Positions 1 through 5,364 of a stretch of DNA of 11,514 nucleotides are shown here, one piece after another (the stretch's first letter is position 1; every line of letters starts with the position of its first letter). The stretch spans positions 1 to 11,514 of the forward strand of contig JAGWGO010000023.1 of assembly GCA_028867395.1 (NCBI GenBank), in the 5' to 3' direction. The DNA is from Nitrososphaerota archaeon (GTDB lineage: Archaea > Thermoproteota > Nitrososphaeria > Nitrososphaerales > Nitrosopumilaceae). The notes under the pieces are model-generated. The model made no database searches. It worked only from the letters and a program-made list of their open reading frames with translations, and was not told where the DNA came from. Position numbers and translations under genes: made by a program.

Positions 1-8
1 ATTGAAAA

Positions 9-17
9 TTTTTATAG
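9..17 (+). promoter_or_regulatory. TATA-like box of the 84-residue gene
   Basis: The sequence TTTTTATAG is centred about 28 bp before the ATG at 42. That is the distance expected when transcription starts at the start codon in archaea. Confidence 0.5.
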
Positions 18-41
18 ACTTGAACCAGTGTTTGATTTACA

Positions 42-296
42 ATGGATGCATATCTAGAAGAAGAGTTGTATGACTTGATGACTTTTTGCATACAAAATGC
101 CCCGTCTTCACCTGATTACCATTTCAAGAAAGAAAGAGTGCAGGAGATTGGAAGAGAGATATGCAATGACGGGGGGGTTGATGCCATGGTAAACATGTAC
201 TTTGCAGTACAAAATAGGATAAAAGAAGAGATTCAGAAAGATGCCAATCCCTACAGATCTTGGTGGAACGGCATTACAGACGAATGGAGATATTAG
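42..296 (+). CDS. Conserved hypothetical small acidic protein (84 aa)
   Basis: The protein is 84 residues, soluble, rich in Glu, Asp, Tyr and Trp, with no signal peptide or membrane segment. The middle looks helical and the end carries aromatic clusters (RSWWNG, DEWRY). I recognise the style of a thaumarchaeal conserved protein but cannot assign a domain or a function. The ATG at 42 is chosen because an AT-rich TATA-like stretch lies about 27 bp upstream and no Shine-Dalgarno sequence is present, which fits a leaderless transcript. Its TAG stop overlaps, tail to tail, the TAA stop of the small gene on the other strand (shared bases 293-296). Coding reality is likely; role unknown. Confidence 0.75.
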   Translation: MDAYLEEELYDLMTFCIQNAPSSPDYHFKKERVQEIGREICNDGGVDAMVNMYFAVQNRIKEEIQKDANPYRSWWNGITDEWRY

Positions 297-412
297 TTTG
301 CTTCTGCAACCAACGGTTGTTCTTCCACTGGTTCTGTCTTGATTTCCTTTCGTGCTCTGGCAAGTGTCATTCGTAGATGTTCGATTTCTATATCATCCAT
401 CATTTCGCACAT
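293..412 (-). CDS. Small acidic/helical hypothetical protein (39 aa)
   Basis: Reading the minus strand from the ATG at 412 gives 39 residues. It opens MCEMMDDIEIEHLRMTLARA, continues with a basic patch (RKEIK) and ends in an acidic, Pro/Val-rich tail (EPVEEQPLVAEAN). The first 25 residues have the charge and Leu/Ile spacing of an amphipathic helix, so a short coiled coil or partner-binding peptide is possible. A TATA-like element (434-442) is centred 26 bp before the ATG, fitting a leaderless start. The stop TAA overlaps the stop of the convergent 84-residue gene. It is too short for most gene callers. Function unknown; coding is supported by promoter spacing and plausible composition only. 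Confidence 0.55.
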   Translation of the reverse strand: MCEMMDDIEIEHLRMTLARARKEIKTEPVEEQPLVAEAN

Positions 413-433
413 GGAATAAAATAACAAGATCAG

Positions 434-442
434 ATACTTAAG
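434..442 (-). promoter_or_regulatory. TATA-like box of the 39-residue gene
   Basis: On the minus strand the sequence CTTAAGTAT is centred 26 bp upstream of the ATG at 412. It lies between that gene and the stop of the 225-residue gene upstream. Confidence 0.4.
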
Positions 443-454
443 CCCTATGAAAAC

Positions 455-1132
455 TCAAGCTATGGTTCTAGAAGATGCGTCCTCTTTTAGTGGAACCAAA
501 CCTGAACAATAGTTCTTCCAGTGATGAGTAAATAGAATCTCCCTGTCACCATGTACATAGCAACCCAGGGTAAACTCATTTCCCTTTTTTATCGGCAAGT
601 CTACGACAAATTTTTCTTGCTCATCTACTTTCCTAAAGTAGGTTGGCTTTAACCCCATAGAGTATAGTTCTATGATAGAGCTAAACGGATTTTGTTCCTT
701 CATCTTTTCTTTTGCAGACTCGTATACTATGTATCGTGCTGCATATTTTGCGGCATCACGAGCAGCATCTCTTGCAGTCTCGCCTGAGACATACGACCCT
801 CCATACCACCCGTAATTGTCTCGCGCACTATAGCTTGCCTCCTTCCACGCATAATCCCACGCCGAGTCCCAGGTATTTGTCACACCAGATCGCATGGCAA
901 CAATTCTTGCAAGATCCCACAAGGAATCACTTGCATACTGGAGAGAGTTTCCTTCCTGCTTCCAAGGACTCAGTGCTTTGACATGATTTTCTATCAGTTC
1001 ATTGACTTTGGGAAGAATGGAGTTTGCCTCCTCTACAGTCCTTGCTGGAGTGAAATATTTTATGGACTTTATTTTTGAGACGTGGTCGTTTATGGAAATG
1101 GCTTCATTTGGTTGAGACAAATTCAATATCAA
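455..1132 (-). CDS. Hypothetical protein with Ala/Trp/Tyr/Asp-rich central region (225 aa)
   Basis: Three parts are visible. Residues about 22-52 (KYFTP...VEEANSILPKVNELIE) resemble the opening helix of DUF2203-type proteins, a weak resemblance. Residues about 65-145 are a low-complexity helical region in which Ala, Trp, Tyr, Asp and Arg recur with a short period (SDSLWDLAR, WDSAWDYAWKEA, ARDAARDAAKYAARY). Residues 150-215 are a denser, globular-looking domain ending near a FTHHWKNYC cluster. There is no ATG before residue 80 and an in-frame stop lies just upstream, so the start must be a TTG. TTG codons exist at 1132, 1126 and 1120. A TATA-like element (1144-1154) is centred about 26 bp before 1123 and slightly favours 1126. 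No function can be assigned. Confidence 0.7.
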   Translation of the reverse strand: MILNLSQPNEAISINDHVSKIKSIKYFTPARTVEEANSILPKVNELIENHVKALSPWKQEGNSLQYASDSLWDLARIVAMRSGVTNTWDSAWDYAWKEASYSARDNYGWYGGSYVSGETARDAARDAAKYAARYIVYESAKEKMKEQNPFSSIIELYSMGLKPTYFRKVDEQEKFVVDLPIKKGNEFTLGCYVHGDREILFTHHWKNYCSGLVPLKEDASSRTIA

Positions 1133-1143
1133 AAATTTCCGAG

Positions 1144-1154
1144 TTTAATATTAA
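1144..1154 (-). promoter_or_regulatory. TATA-like element upstream of the 225-residue gene
   Basis: On the minus strand TTAATATTAAA lies just downstream of the 54-residue gene and about 25 bp before the cluster of TTG start codons. It partly overlaps the stop of that upstream gene. Confidence 0.35.
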
Positions 1155-1315
1155 CTTGTTTTTTCTGCTCCCTCATTATCAGAATCTGGTTTTTTTGCAT
1201 GTTTTGGAGACCACAGTCGTGCTACTGCGCCCATCATAAAACCACCTACAACAACTATTGCAATTCCGCTAATTATCAAGACGATTGCTTTTGTTACTGA
1301 CTTGAAAGAGATCAT
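1151..1315 (-). CDS. Small single-pass membrane protein (54 aa)
   Basis: The minus-strand ORF from the ATG at 1315 encodes 54 residues. It has a short polar N-terminus (MISFKSVTKA), one clear membrane helix at residues 10-32 (Ile/Val/Gly-rich, ending GGFMMGAVA), then a basic turn (RLWSPKHAKK) and an acidic, soluble tail. Positive charges follow the helix, so by the positive-inside rule the C-terminus is probably cytoplasmic. It lies about 18 bp upstream of the 225-residue gene and may share a transcript with it. A TATA-like element centred 26 bp before the ATG supports a leaderless start. It could be a small subunit or regulator of a membrane complex; no homologue is recognised. Confidence 0.65.
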   Translation of the reverse strand: MISFKSVTKAIVLIISGIAIVVVGGFMMGAVARLWSPKHAKKPDSDNEGAEKTS

Positions 1316-1336
1316 ACATTAGATAGCTTTTTGCTC

Positions 1337-1344
1337 ATTAAAAT
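1337..1344 (-). promoter_or_regulatory. TATA-like box of the 54-residue membrane gene
   Basis: On the minus strand the AT-rich core TTTTAATG is centred about 26 bp before the ATG at 1315. It lies in the 98-bp gap between this gene and the end of the 12-segment membrane protein gene. Confidence 0.5.
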
Positions 1345-1413
1345 GGATTGACCGTGATGGCATGGTTGCTCTTTAAATCCCCATGTGTGCACAAGAAAAT
1401 AATCAGACGCACT

Positions 1414-2859
1414 TTATGCTTGGCCTTCTTGCTGAGTTGGCCTTGCCAAGCCAGTTTTGTAAAGATATCCCGCACCAAACAATACACCTAAAGCAACAAG
1501 TGCGCCTCCAACGGCCGCACTGTACAACGCAAACGGACTCAGTGTAAGCATCGAATAGATCTCGCCTGATATGAAGATGATGACCTCCCCTGTGATGTAG
1601 AGATATCCTACTCTCTTTCTTACCATGCCAGACAATCCAAACATCTCAAAAACAAGGAAGGTTGTCACAAGCATAGGGAGCAGAAAGAAGGCAAAGTCTT
1701 GGTGAAATCTGGTATATGCGGCATCAAACGCAGCGCCGCCACCACTATAAAATGTCTGGTTTAACTCTATGTAAAAGCCGTTGATTGGTATGATGACATA
1801 TATGAGAATCCAGGCAATGATAATCGATACAAAAAGCGGGTCCCTCGCTAGGGAACTGCCATTTTTGCCCGTTGCTTTTCCTGAATGCCAAAGCAGTGAT
1901 ATCAAAACAAAAAAAGATCCAAGCCCTACAAAACCGGTTATCACGTCATCCTGCGCAATACCGTTGGGTCCTGAAGCAAACAAAGTTGGAATTTGATAAT
2001 TTCCAATTCCAGACGCAAGATAGACCCACAGAGTTACAACTATGGAACCAAACATTATCAGAAATCCAATCGATGAAACAATTTTTTGTTTTTTAGACCA
2101 GGTGTCATATCCACAAACAATTGCAACAAGTGTTACCACTCCTGCCATCAGAATTGGCAACATTGCATGCGAATGGGAACCAACCACATCCTGTGAAAAA
2201 GTTATGACTGCAGTTGAGTTATAGTATCCAAGCACTGGATACATCGTTGAATTTATGTAATTTGCAACAATAGGTGGAGTAGGCCCGCTTACCGTGATAT
2301 ACGCCGCAACGTAGCCAAGCATTGCTGCAATAAATGCCCCAATTATACAAAGGAGAAGTAGATAAAATGGTAGGCTCATCTTGAGGTAGCTTTTGCCTGA
2401 AATGCTCGGATAAACCATCAAAGATACTATCACTGCCATAGATGACAGGTCTAGTACTGCAAAGCCTGGATACTCAAGCCAGTGCGGAATCCCGTATGCA
2501 AACTTGTCAGTCACATTGAAGATGCCTCCTAGCCCTGCAAGCGGTATTGCAAAAAAGCCAAGACCAAACAAAATTGTCCTTAGGATCTTGCCCAAAGATC
2601 CCCTAATCTGGTCGAGCCCCATTACAACATAAACTACAGCAAGAAGCACAATTACCCACGGAAGAAAAAATCCCCAATGCCAGTACATGTTGAGTCTGTA
2701 CATGATGTCCGGTGTCCACTGGTTATTGTAGTTAGAGTTGAGCAGAGGAGTTATGTAATTTACAATTGGTGAAATTGCCATGACGCCTACTGTCCAGACA
2801 ATGGCCCAGTAACACAAGAATTTGGCGTTAAAATATCGACTAACGAGTTGCATCACCAT
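1414..2859 (-). CDS. Polytopic membrane protein, 12 segments, possible distant heme-copper-oxidase-fold protein (481 aa)
   Basis: Twelve hydrophobic segments can be drawn, at about residues 14-36, 60-81, 92-114, 131-150, 162-189, 231-251, 260-283, 305-324, 341-364, 386-408, 415-437 and 440-466. Histidines lie at helix ends or in helices: H61 (MYWHWG), H126, H229 and H231 (GSHSHAM), H325, H386 (RFHQDF). Twelve helices with His in the second, sixth and tenth recall subunit I of heme-copper oxidases or NO reductases. However, the HPEVY motif and the adjacent His pair of the copper site are absent, so it is probably not an oxidase. A heme-binding or sensor role is inference only. There is no signal peptide. 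The start is the ATG at 2859; an ATG at 2853 is also possible. Its promoter carries the shared dyad. An unrelated 12-segment transporter is the main alternative. Confidence 0.8.
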   Translation of the reverse strand: MVMQLVSRYFNAKFLCYWAIVWTVGVMAISPIVNYITPLLNSNYNNQWTPDIMYRLNMYWHWGFFLPWVIVLLAVVYVVMGLDQIRGSLGKILRTILFGLGFFAIPLAGLGGIFNVTDKFAYGIPHWLEYPGFAVLDLSSMAVIVSLMVYPSISGKSYLKMSLPFYLLLLCIIGAFIAAMLGYVAAYITVSGPTPPIVANYINSTMYPVLGYYNSTAVITFSQDVVGSHSHAMLPILMAGVVTLVAIVCGYDTWSKKQKIVSSIGFLIMFGSIVVTLWVYLASGIGNYQIPTLFASGPNGIAQDDVITGFVGLGSFFVLISLLWHSGKATGKNGSSLARDPLFVSIIIAWILIYVIIPINGFYIELNQTFYSGGGAAFDAAYTRFHQDFAFFLLPMLVTTFLVFEMFGLSGMVRKRVGYLYITGEVIIFISGEIYSMLTLSPFALYSAAVGGALVALGVLFGAGYLYKTGLARPTQQEGQA

Positions 2860-2890
2860 GTTGACCGAGTTGACAATGGCAGGTTATTCT

Positions 2891-2897
2891 CTTAAAC
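2891..2897 (-). promoter_or_regulatory. TATA-like box of the 12-segment membrane protein gene
   Basis: On the minus strand GTTTAAG is centred 35 bp before the ATG at 2859, which predicts a short leader of about 9 nt. It is separated by 10 bp from the shared dyad at 2908-2926. Confidence 0.5.
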
Positions 2898-2907
2898 AAG
2901 TAGCAAG

Positions 2908-2926
2908 AATTTCAAATCTGATAATC
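2908..2926 (-). promoter_or_regulatory. Shared 19-bp dyad, copy 1 (membrane protein promoter)
   Basis: The plus-strand sequence is AATTTCA-AATC-TGATAATC. All 19 bases recur, inverted, at 4120-4138. It ends 10 bp upstream of the TATA-like box. It is probably an operator or activator site for an unidentified dimeric regulator. Confidence 0.6.
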
Positions 2927-2958
2927 TGTTAGGTAATTATCTAATCATAAATTGGAAG

Positions 2959-3014
2959 GATTAGTAAGATAAATAATCCAAATTGGGCTGAATGTTACTT
3001 CGTACTTACTAATC
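2959..3014. repeat. 10-bp perfect inverted repeat with 36-nt spacer
   Basis: GATTAGTAAG (2959-2968) is matched exactly by its reverse complement CTTACTAATC (3005-3014). The spacer contains a smaller dyad, CCAAATTGG. It lies immediately after the stop of the DUF1059 gene and before the promoter of the membrane protein. It could be a 3' end structure of the DUF1059 transcript or a second regulatory site. No long U-tract follows directly on the minus strand. Confidence 0.5.
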
Positions 3015-3017
3015 ATT

Positions 3018-3191
3018 TTAAACTTCTTTAATTGAAGCCTTGATTTTTGCTTCCCACTCAAACGGGATTTCAGTGAACCCGTGTTGCTCAGCATGTTGAG
3101 CTATCTTTTTTAGAAGTTCAGTGTCGTTGTTTGCAGTGGTACTCCACCCACAACTTATTCCCAAGTCAGAGCATTTGAAACTTTTTGCCAT
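3018..3191 (-). CDS. DUF1059 family small protein (57 aa)
   Basis: The protein opens MAKSFKCSDLGISCGWSTTA and ends EAKIKASIKEV, the pattern of the DUF1059 family: a small single-domain protein with two conserved cysteines (C7 and C14 here) and a helical second half. The family's function is not established; paired Cys suggest metal binding or redox chemistry. Reading further upstream would add 16 residues from a longer frame. The ATG at 3191 is preferred because it matches the family N-terminus, and because a TATA-like box is centred 26 bp and the shared dyad 49 bp upstream. It is transcribed alone, in the same direction as its neighbours. Confidence 0.9.
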   Translation of the reverse strand: MAKSFKCSDLGISCGWSTTANNDTELLKKIAQHAEQHGFTEIPFEWEAKIKASIKEV

Positions 3192-3212
3192 GTTGGTTTG
3201 TAAATTACATTG

Positions 3213-3220
3213 CCTATAAG
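3213..3220 (-). promoter_or_regulatory. TATA-like box of the DUF1059 gene
   Basis: On the minus strand CTTATAGG is centred 25-26 bp before the ATG at 3191. No ribosome binding site is present, which indicates a leaderless mRNA. Confidence 0.6.
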
Positions 3221-3230
3221 AGTAAGGGCA

Positions 3231-3249
3231 GATTATCAAGAATGAAAAT
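3231..3249 (-). promoter_or_regulatory. Shared 19-bp dyad, copy 2 (DUF1059 promoter)
   Basis: The minus strand reads ATTTTCA-TTCT-TGATAATC. The strong half TGATAATC faces the TATA box, opposite to copies 1, 3, 4 and 5. There are exactly 10 bp between the site and the 8-bp TATA core. The centre (3240) is 49 bp from the start codon. Confidence 0.6.
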
Positions 3250-3277
3250 CAATATTGCAATTGCTTGCAATGGATCT

Positions 3278-3631
3278 TTATTCGCCGTATCCAGGATCTA
3301 CTTTTCCCGTAATTTTTGCAATGTCTCTATCGGCAGAAATCTCCTTGACTTTATCCATCTTCATACGGCCCATGATATGAAGGACTCCTTCTTTATCTCC
3401 ATGTTCGACTTCAACCGAGTATTTTACTCTCAGACCATCCACTTTATTGTCCGTATTAGTACCCGGCGTGTACTCTATAACCGCACTCACATCGGGCTCG
3501 GTCGTGTCTTCTTGGGCAAGTTTTCTTTCCAGATACATTATCCTGTGTGAAAAATCAGGATCGACATTTGGCATTGCCTGTTTTAGTTTTGATATGTATT
3601 CGTCATATATTGATTCTACATCTTGAGTCAT
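3278..3631 (-). CDS. Hypothetical soluble protein (117 aa)
   Basis: This is a soluble protein without membrane segments. Residues 1-40 form a charged helical region (DVESIYDEYISKLKQ, MYLERKLAQED). The rest looks like an alternating beta domain (AVIEYTP, LRVKYSVEVEHGD, GVLHIMGRMKMDKVKEI) ending with KVDPGYGE. No family is recognised. A TTG at 3640 would add three residues. The ATG at 3631 is chosen because a TATA-like element (3653-3660) is centred 25-26 bp upstream and the shared dyad centre is 49 bp upstream. The dyad implies co-regulation with the stress and sulfur genes nearby. Coding is well supported by length and composition. Confidence 0.75.
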   Translation of the reverse strand: MTQDVESIYDEYISKLKQAMPNVDPDFSHRIMYLERKLAQEDTTEPDVSAVIEYTPGTNTDNKVDGLRVKYSVEVEHGDKEGVLHIMGRMKMDKVKEISADRDIAKITGKVDPGYGE

Positions 3632-3652
3632 GCTATCCAATCGATGGCAAAT

Positions 3653-3660
3653 TATTTAAA
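3653..3660 (-). promoter_or_regulatory. TATA-like box of the 117-residue gene
   Basis: On the minus strand TTTAAATA is centred 25-26 bp before the ATG at 3631. Confidence 0.6.
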
Positions 3661-3670
3661 AAATATTGAG

Positions 3671-3689
3671 AATCTCAGGTTTGATAATC
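3671..3689 (-). promoter_or_regulatory. Shared 19-bp dyad, copy 3 (117-residue gene promoter)
   Basis: The plus strand reads AATCTCA-GGTT-TGATAATC. The gap to the TATA core is 10 bp and the centre (3680) lies 49 bp from the ATG. The half-sites match copy 1 at 14 of 15 positions; the central four bases differ. Confidence 0.6.
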
Positions 3690-3856
3690 GTTGAGTGATT
3701 TTAATAATTTCGTTTAACTCAAAAATTTGGCTAATCGTTATTAGAAGAAAATTGGCTACGCGAGCATTTTCAAGGTTTGTGAAATCAAAAGCATACAAGA
3801 CTCGTACGGCTAAAATTTATCATTAGACGGCTGCAAATGTCAAAAACGGATATTTT

Positions 3857-4083
3857 TCAATTACGAACAGAATCCTTTTGCTCTTTTATCCATAAAACTC
3901 CCCCACAGCTAAATGGAATAGACAACAGGGCATCTGTTATCACATATGTCTGGTATTCCTCAGAATGTTGTATTGACGGGAACATCCATAGAAATGGAAC
4001 GGGTAAAACAAAATCAAACCAAACTAGAGAAAGAGTAACAACAACCTTTAGAGTTTTTTTCTGTGGCTTAATATGTAGATCAT
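3857..4083 (-). pseudogene. Small two-helix membrane ORF, frameshifted at an A7 run (about 75 aa if restored)
   Basis: On the minus strand the ATG at 4083 reads MIYILSHRKKL and stops. If the run of seven A (plus-strand T, about 4054-4060) had eight, the frame would continue for 75 residues to the TGA at 3857-3859. The restored product has two hydrophobic stretches, about residues 11-36 (TLKVVVTLSLVWFDFVLPVP) and 47-65 (YVITDALLSIPFSCGGVLW), then a charged tail (KEQKDSVRN). The second frame has no start codon of its own before mid-protein, which supports a frameshift. A TATA-like element is centred 24-25 bp before the ATG. Sequencing error, true decay or transcript slippage at the A-run are all possible. 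Function unknown. Confidence 0.45.
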
Positions 4084-4102
4084 CTATCTTATCACTTAAA
4101 AT

Positions 4103-4112
4103 TATTAAAATG
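4103..4112 (-). promoter_or_regulatory. TATA-like element of the divergent small membrane ORF
   Basis: On the minus strand CATTTTAATA is centred 24-25 bp before the ATG at 4083. It lies 7 bp from the shared dyad at 4120-4138, so the dyad sits between two divergent TATA boxes. Confidence 0.4.
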
Positions 4113-4119
4113 GCTTAAT

Positions 4120-4138
4120 GATTATCAGATTTGAAATT
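4120..4138 (+). promoter_or_regulatory. Shared 19-bp dyad, copy 4 (UspA-1 promoter)
   Basis: The plus strand reads GATTATCA-GATT-TGAAATT, the exact reverse complement of copy 1. There are 10 bp to the TATA box at 4149, and the centre (4129) is 49 bp from the GTG start of UspA-1. Confidence 0.65.
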
Positions 4139-4148
4139 TACAAATTGG

Positions 4149-4156
4149 TTTTAATA
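4149..4156 (+). promoter_or_regulatory. TATA-like box of UspA-1
   Basis: TTTTAATA is centred 25-26 bp before the GTG at 4178. It decides between that GTG and a TTG at 4169. Confidence 0.6.
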
Positions 4157-4177
4157 AAATGATTTTAATTGATTTTT

Positions 4178-4630
4178 GTGAGAGTAGATACAAAGTTCTC
4201 AAAAATACTAGTAGCAATAGACGGTTCTGATATATCAATGAAGGCTGCAGATGTTGCAGTTACAGCGGCAAAAAACCATGGTGCAAAGCTATTCGTTGTC
4301 ACATCCCTTAACGTGCCTTATGGTGGACTGTACATGACCGAGGAGGGGGAATATTACAAGTACGTGGAAAAGAAAGCGAGGGAGGAGGCCGAGAAATGGT
4401 TTAAGGAACTCAGACAAAAAGCAAAGGAAAACAACATAGAGATACAAACTGATATTATTGCTCCTAACCCAAACGTGGTAGGTTCCATAGTAAACTATGC
4501 AGATCACAATAAGGTAGATCTTGTGATGGTAGGAAGTACTGGCAAAACTGGTTTCAAGAGAGTGTTGCTTGGAAGTGTAGCATCTGGCATCGTAACTTAT
4601 TCAACATGTCCAGTAATGGTGATAAAATAA
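4178..4630 (+). CDS. UspA-family universal stress protein, ATP-binding type (150 aa)
   Basis: This is a single Usp domain of normal length. The N-terminal strand and loop KILVAIDGSD place the nucleotide-binding Asp. The C-terminal GSTGKTGFKRVLLGS fits the G-2X-G-9X-G(S/T) ATP-binding pattern completely, so this is the ATP-binding rather than the non-binding class. Such proteins are cytoplasmic homodimers that bind ATP and act in stress or energy-state responses; the partner is unknown. The GTG at 4178 is chosen over a TTG at 4169 from TATA spacing and the dyad at 49 bp. The frameshifted P-II gene follows after 32 bp without an evident promoter, so the two may share a transcript. Confidence 0.92.
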   Translation: MRVDTKFSKILVAIDGSDISMKAADVAVTAAKNHGAKLFVVTSLNVPYGGLYMTEEGEYYKYVEKKAREEAEKWFKELRQKAKENNIEIQTDIIAPNPNVVGSIVNYADHNKVDLVMVGSTGKTGFKRVLLGSVASGIVTYSTCPVMVIK

Positions 4631-4662
4631 AGCCTTGGCAAAACAAGATAAGGGAATTCAGA

Positions 4663-5002
4663 ATGAAGAAAATTGAAGCCATAATACCAGAAGAGAAACT
4701 TGGTGCAGTCTAATGTATTGTTGGCTTTAGATCTAGGTGGCTTTACGTATTATACGGTAAGTGGTAGAGGAAAAAGACCAAGACCAATGGTTCCCTCTGG
4801 AAGAGGTGGAAGATTTCCATCTGCATATAATGTGAACGCAGATATTTTTGTGGTCGTGCCAGATAACAAAGTAGACCGAGTGATAGACACAATAACATAC
4901 AACGTAAGTACTGGTCTTGCAGGAGAAGGCAAGATATTTGTCTCTAACATCGAAGATTCGGTTGATATCGGAACTAAGAATCGAGGTGAAACGTCTCTTT
5001 AA
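4663..5002 (+). pseudogene. P-II (GlnB/GlnK-like) nitrogen regulator, frameshifted near residue 16
   Basis: The first frame (ATG 4663) reads MKKIEAIIPEEKLGAV, the classic P-II N-terminus, then hits TAA at 4711. The next frame continues LLALDLGGFTYYTVSGRGKR, then a basic, Gly/Pro-rich T-loop, the B-loop TGLAGEGKIFV (ATP/2-oxoglutarate site) and the C-loop region (NRGETSL). Family alignment suggests two bases missing around 4708-4716; a one-base insertion leaves the helix one residue short. The T-loop lacks the usual YRG uridylylation motif. P-II proteins are trimeric sensors of energy, carbon and nitrogen state, acting on ammonium transporters or enzymes. Decay, sequencing error or recoding cannot be told apart here. 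It probably shares the UspA-1 transcript. Confidence 0.85.
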
Positions 5003-5018
5003 ATATTTTCAATAAAAG
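4996..5018 (+). terminator. T/A-rich stretch after the P-II gene, possible terminator
   Basis: A short T-rich run (TCTTTAAATATTTTCAATAA) follows the P-II stop. It could end the UspA/P-II transcript or act as a TATA-like element for the small ORFs downstream. The sequence alone cannot decide. Confidence 0.25.
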
Positions 5019-5047
5019 AACCAACCTTTCTTGCATTAGGTGATAGA

Positions 5048-5158
5048 ATGCGTGAAAGAATTCAAAATGCCAGTTTATCGGTCTCAGGATTGATATCCTG
5101 CAATCTATGTAAACATGAGAAACGTTTGAACTATAATCATGTCAAAATGCGAATATGA
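5048..5158 (+). CDS. Possible 36-residue ORF with a CxxC motif
   Basis: The ATG at 5048 opens a 36-residue frame (MRERIQNASLSVSGLISCNL, then CKHEKRL and a basic tail). It contains SCNLCKH, a CxxC-x-H arrangement able to bind a metal. AT-rich elements lie 33-45 bp upstream. It overlaps the next small ORF by 20 bp in a different frame. With no family match and such a short length, coding is uncertain; it may be chance or a remnant. Confidence 0.22.
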   Translation: MRERIQNASLSVSGLISCNLCKHEKRLNYNHVKMRI

Positions 5159-5258
5159 TCCAAAACATTGTAAAGGTAACAACAAGAAAAATCATAAACA
5201 TGAAAATGATCAATGTGTTCACCCAGACGGAACAAAGCATAAAATACACAAAAGATAG
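5139..5258 (+). CDS. Cys/His/Lys-rich small protein, possible metal binder (39 aa)
   Basis: The frame from the ATG at 5139 gives 39 residues opening MSKCEYDPKHCKGNNKKNHK, continuing with HENDQCVHPDG and ending KHKIHKR. It contains three Cys, six or more His and many Lys, with no hydrophobic core. The spacing C4...H11-C12 and C27-x-H29 suggests a small zinc- or metal-binding peptide, or a nucleic-acid-binding peptide given its positive charge. No strong TATA box or ribosome binding site is seen directly upstream; CTATAA lies only about 8 bp before the ATG. It lies alone between P-II and the sulfur operon. The biased composition argues against random sequence, but the call is tentative. Confidence 0.45.
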   Translation: MSKCEYDPKHCKGNNKKNHKHENDQCVHPDGTKHKIHKR

Positions 5259-5364
5259 AAAAACAAGTCATAGTTTTATGATAATTTCTGCACTTGATCG
5301 ATCTGCTAGATTTTTCCCTGAAAAATAACTGGTTTGAATTTAAACGTCAAATGAAGAATTGCCC

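Noticed and set aside
712..981. Plus-strand ORF of 89 residues
   Set aside because: It is the antisense shadow of the 225-residue gene; the His/Thr/Leu-rich composition reflects the repetitive codons on the other strand.
1174..1192. Dyad-like sequence CATTATCA-GAAT-CTGGTTT
   Set aside because: Only one half-site matches well, it sits about 20 bp from the nearest TATA-like element and lies inside the 54-residue coding region.
3731..3744. CTAAT-CGTT-ATTAG short dyad in the 3690-3836 gap
   Set aside because: Five-base arms in AT-rich DNA are expected by chance, and no promoter is arranged around it.
3837..4118. Plus-strand 93-residue ORF with an AT-rich element upstream
   Set aside because: The composition is erratic and Cys-rich without a recognisable fold, and it lies opposite the more protein-like frameshifted membrane ORF. 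The upstream AT-rich element at 3811-3820 is only loosely spaced, so I do not list it as a gene.
4700..5002. Treating the 100-residue frame from a TTG as a complete intact gene
   Set aside because: It would lack the first beta strand of P-II, which is present in another frame directly upstream.
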